Source: DASYYE01 sp035946955
GTDB lineage: Bacteria; Actinomycetota; Actinomycetes; Streptosporangiales; Streptosporangiaceae
DNA length: 7,170 nt
Direction: 5' to 3'
Assembly: GCA_035946955.1 (NCBI GenBank)
Contig: DASYYE010000495.1
Location: 1 to 7,170, forward strand
A program made the position numbers and the translations under genes. Positions 6,266-7,170 of the stretch are shown here, one piece after another. Below the pieces are notes generated by a model. The model saw nothing but the letters and a program-made list of their open reading frames with translations, was not told where the DNA came from and did no database searches. Every line of letters starts with the position of its first letter. Position 1 is the first letter of the stretch.

Positions 6266-6466
6266 GGCCCGGCTCAATCCGTCATCGACAGTGGGGAGTC
6301 AATATCAGGAACGGCCGGGCGTCAGTTCGCCCCCCGGCTACAACAATGGCAGCATGTCATACGGAGTGTGGTCGCGCTCGCCGGGCACATGTTCTCGCCC
6401 TTATTGTGGCAACAGGGCGCCGACCCGCAACGACTCGGCCGCCAGCCTTTAGTATGCCGTTGTGAG

Positions 6467-6495
6467 TGTTGGGGGCGGTAACCCCGCCCCCAACA
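6467..6495 (+). terminator. Perfect 12-bp GC-rich hairpin, terminator or leader element
   Basis: TGTTGGGGGCGG (6467-6478) is exactly complementary to CCGCCCCCAACA (6484-6495), leaving the 5-nt loop TAACC. The stem would be very stable. It lies about 200 nt after the exporter stop and 88 nt before the NB-ARC start. No U tract follows, which is usual for intrinsic-type terminators of high-GC actinobacteria. It may end readthrough from the exporter. An attenuator or a protein-binding site for control of the NB-ARC gene is the alternative. Confidence 0.55.
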
Positions 6496-6530
6496 TGGCC
6501 TAAATCGGCCAAAACCAAGAGTAGCGGCCA
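6496..6530. repeat. Small GGCCA repeats directly after the hairpin
   Basis: TGGCC (6496-6500) and GGCCA (6507-6511) form a 5-bp inverted repeat around TAAATC, abutting the large hairpin with no gap. CGGCCA recurs directly at 6506-6511 and 6525-6530, 19 bp apart. They could extend the RNA structure or be binding sites. The units are short, so chance is possible. Confidence 0.3.
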
Positions 6531-6571
6531 TTCCCGGTTCGCAGTTTGCCAATTCTTGCATAGCGCAGGGA

Positions 6572-6577
6572 TAGGCT
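6572..6577 (+). promoter_or_regulatory. Possible -10 for a leaderless NB-ARC transcript
   Basis: TAGGCT fits TAnnnT and ends 6 nt before GTG 6584, the spacing of a leaderless start. No convincing -35 lies 16-18 nt upstream (TTGCCA at 6546-6551 is 20 nt away). The same bases hold the TAG stop at 6572-6574 that closes the frame upstream. Confidence 0.25.
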
Positions 6578-6583
6578 CTCTGG

Positions 6584-7170
6584 GTGCCTGTCCCGGTGCC
6601 GCGGGAACTGCCCGCCGACGTGAGCGCGTTCACCGGCCGCCACGCCGAGCTGACCGAGCTCGACCAGCTGCTGCCCGTGACCACGCCGGGCGCTGGCGAT
6701 GAGGCCCCGGAGGCGATGGTGGTCTGGGTCGTGTCCGGTACCGCCGGAGTCGGCAAGACGGCGCTCGCGGTGCGGTGGGCCCACCGGGTCAAGGGAGCGT
6801 TCCCCGACGGCCAGCTCTACGTCAACCTGCGTGGCTATGACCCAGGCCTGCCCGTGCCGGCCACGGAGGCACTGGCCCAGTTCCTGCGTGCCCTCGGGGT
6901 CGCCGACTCCAGCGTCCCGCTCACCGAGGCCGAGCGCGCCGCCCGGTACCGGTCGATCGTGGCGGGCAAGCGCCTGCTCGTGGTGCTCGACAATGCCGCC
7001 AGCGTGGAGCAGGTGCGGCCGCTGCTGCCCGGCACCCCGACGGTAATGGTGGTGGTGACCAGCCGCGACTCACTGGCTGGGCTGGTGGCCCGGGACGGCG
7101 CCCACCGCCTGCGCCTCGACCTCCTGCCGACCGCCGAGTCGGTGGTCTTGCTGAGCAGGCTGGTCGGCGA
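6584..7170 (+). CDS. NB-ARC (STAND) ATPase, AfsR-like regulator lacking the SARP domain, 3' end outside window
   Basis: The frame is open from GTG 6584 to the window edge, 195 complete codons. It begins VPVPRELPADVSAFTGRHAELTELDQLL, the segment that in AfsR-type proteins joins the N-terminal domain to the NB-ARC ATPase. It continues with a Walker A motif GTAGVGKT (residues 50-57), FPDGQLYVNLRGYDP (71-85), a Walker B-like strand RLLVVLDNA (D134) and the VVVTSRD motif (T157-S158-R159). These are the conserved actinobacterial NB-ARC signatures, usually followed by TPR repeats. An in-frame TAG at 6572-6574 shows there is no upstream SARP/BTAD or HTH domain in this frame, so the protein starts at the ATPase. 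GTG 6596 is an alternative start. Such proteins are thought to act as nucleotide-dependent signalling switches; the partner is unknown. It may be part of a longer regulator family, and the C-terminal domain cannot be seen. Confidence 0.87.
   Translation, partial: MPVPVPRELPADVSAFTGRHAELTELDQLLPVTTPGAGDEAPEAMVVWVVSGTAGVGKTALAVRWAHRVKGAFPDGQLYVNLRGYDPGLPVPATEALAQFLRALGVADSSVPLTEAERAARYRSIVAGKRLLVVLDNAASVEQVRPLLPGTPTVMVVVTSRDSLAGLVARDGAHRLRLDLLPTAESVVLLSRLVG

Larger units (their letters stand above)
6266..6583. other. Non-coding stretch between the exporter and the NB-ARC gene
   Basis: I see no convincing gene in these 318 bases. GCCCGGC 6267-6273 and GCCGGGC 6314-6320 could pair across a 40-nt loop just after the exporter, as a weak terminator candidate. 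A 39-codon frame runs from ATG 6346 to TGA 6463-6465 without a ribosome site. TAGTAT at 6450-6455 resembles a -10 but no matching -35 was found. The main structure is the hairpin at 6467-6495, followed by GGCCA repeats and a TTGC direct repeat (6546 and 6556, exactly 10 bp apart) close to the NB-ARC start. Confidence 0.5.

Noticed and set aside
5908..6465. + strand frame of 185 codons overlapping the exporter end
   Set aside because: The overlap part is a shifted reading of the EamA second repeat. Only the last 39 codons fall outside, and these are discussed separately as a weak leader-peptide idea.
6322..6792. - strand frame of 156 codons across the NB-ARC start
   Set aside because: It is antisense to the Walker A region, Ser/Thr/Cys-rich and runs through the hairpin, so it is not a plausible gene.
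1..7170. CRISPR array, insertion sequence, tRNA or attachment site
   Set aside because: No spaced identical repeats, transposase motifs, cloverleaf-like sequence or long flanking repeats were seen on reading both strands.

Overview
The window is GC-rich throughout. Its genes favour G or C at the third codon position and use GTG starts. It also carries NB-ARC, LuxR-type two-component and DUF3311/SSS genes of typical actinobacterial style. Together these point to a high-GC actinomycete, most likely a filamentous one. A placement near Pseudonocardiales or Streptomycetales is inference only. No rRNA, tRNA, CRISPR, insertion sequence, integrase or plasmid signal was seen.

Layout. (1) 1-3746, + strand: the 3' part of a DUF3311 small membrane protein, overlapping by an ATGA junction an MctP-like sodium:solute symporter. 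After a 71-nt gap with a candidate promoter come a cytosolic GAF-containing histidine kinase and an overlapping NarL/LuxR-type response regulator. (2) 3747-3885: a gene-free convergent gap. (3) 3886-4699, - strand: an HD-domain nucleotidase of the YfbR/HDDC2 type, preceded by what looks like the C-terminal remnant of another gene. (4) 4762-6265: a divergent pair, an Lrp/AsnC regulator (-) and an EamA/DMT exporter (+), separated by an AT-rich 70-bp control region with an operator-like palindrome. (5) 6266-6583: a non-coding stretch holding a perfect 12-bp-stem hairpin and smaller repeats. (6) 6584-7170, + strand: the start of an NB-ARC STAND ATPase that runs off the window.

How the genes may work together. 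The DUF3311 protein and the symporter are probably one monocarboxylate-type uptake unit. The kinase/regulator pair downstream probably controls it, echoing the MctRS-MctP arrangement known in Rhizobium. The Lrp-type protein probably represses or activates the divergent exporter in response to an amino acid or related ligand, and may control itself. The NB-ARC gene looks separately controlled. I found no clear defence system or other obviously new system. The points most worth a second look are the hairpin-rich leader and SARP-less start of the NB-ARC gene, the sensor-transporter cluster, and the broken ORF upstream of the HD gene.
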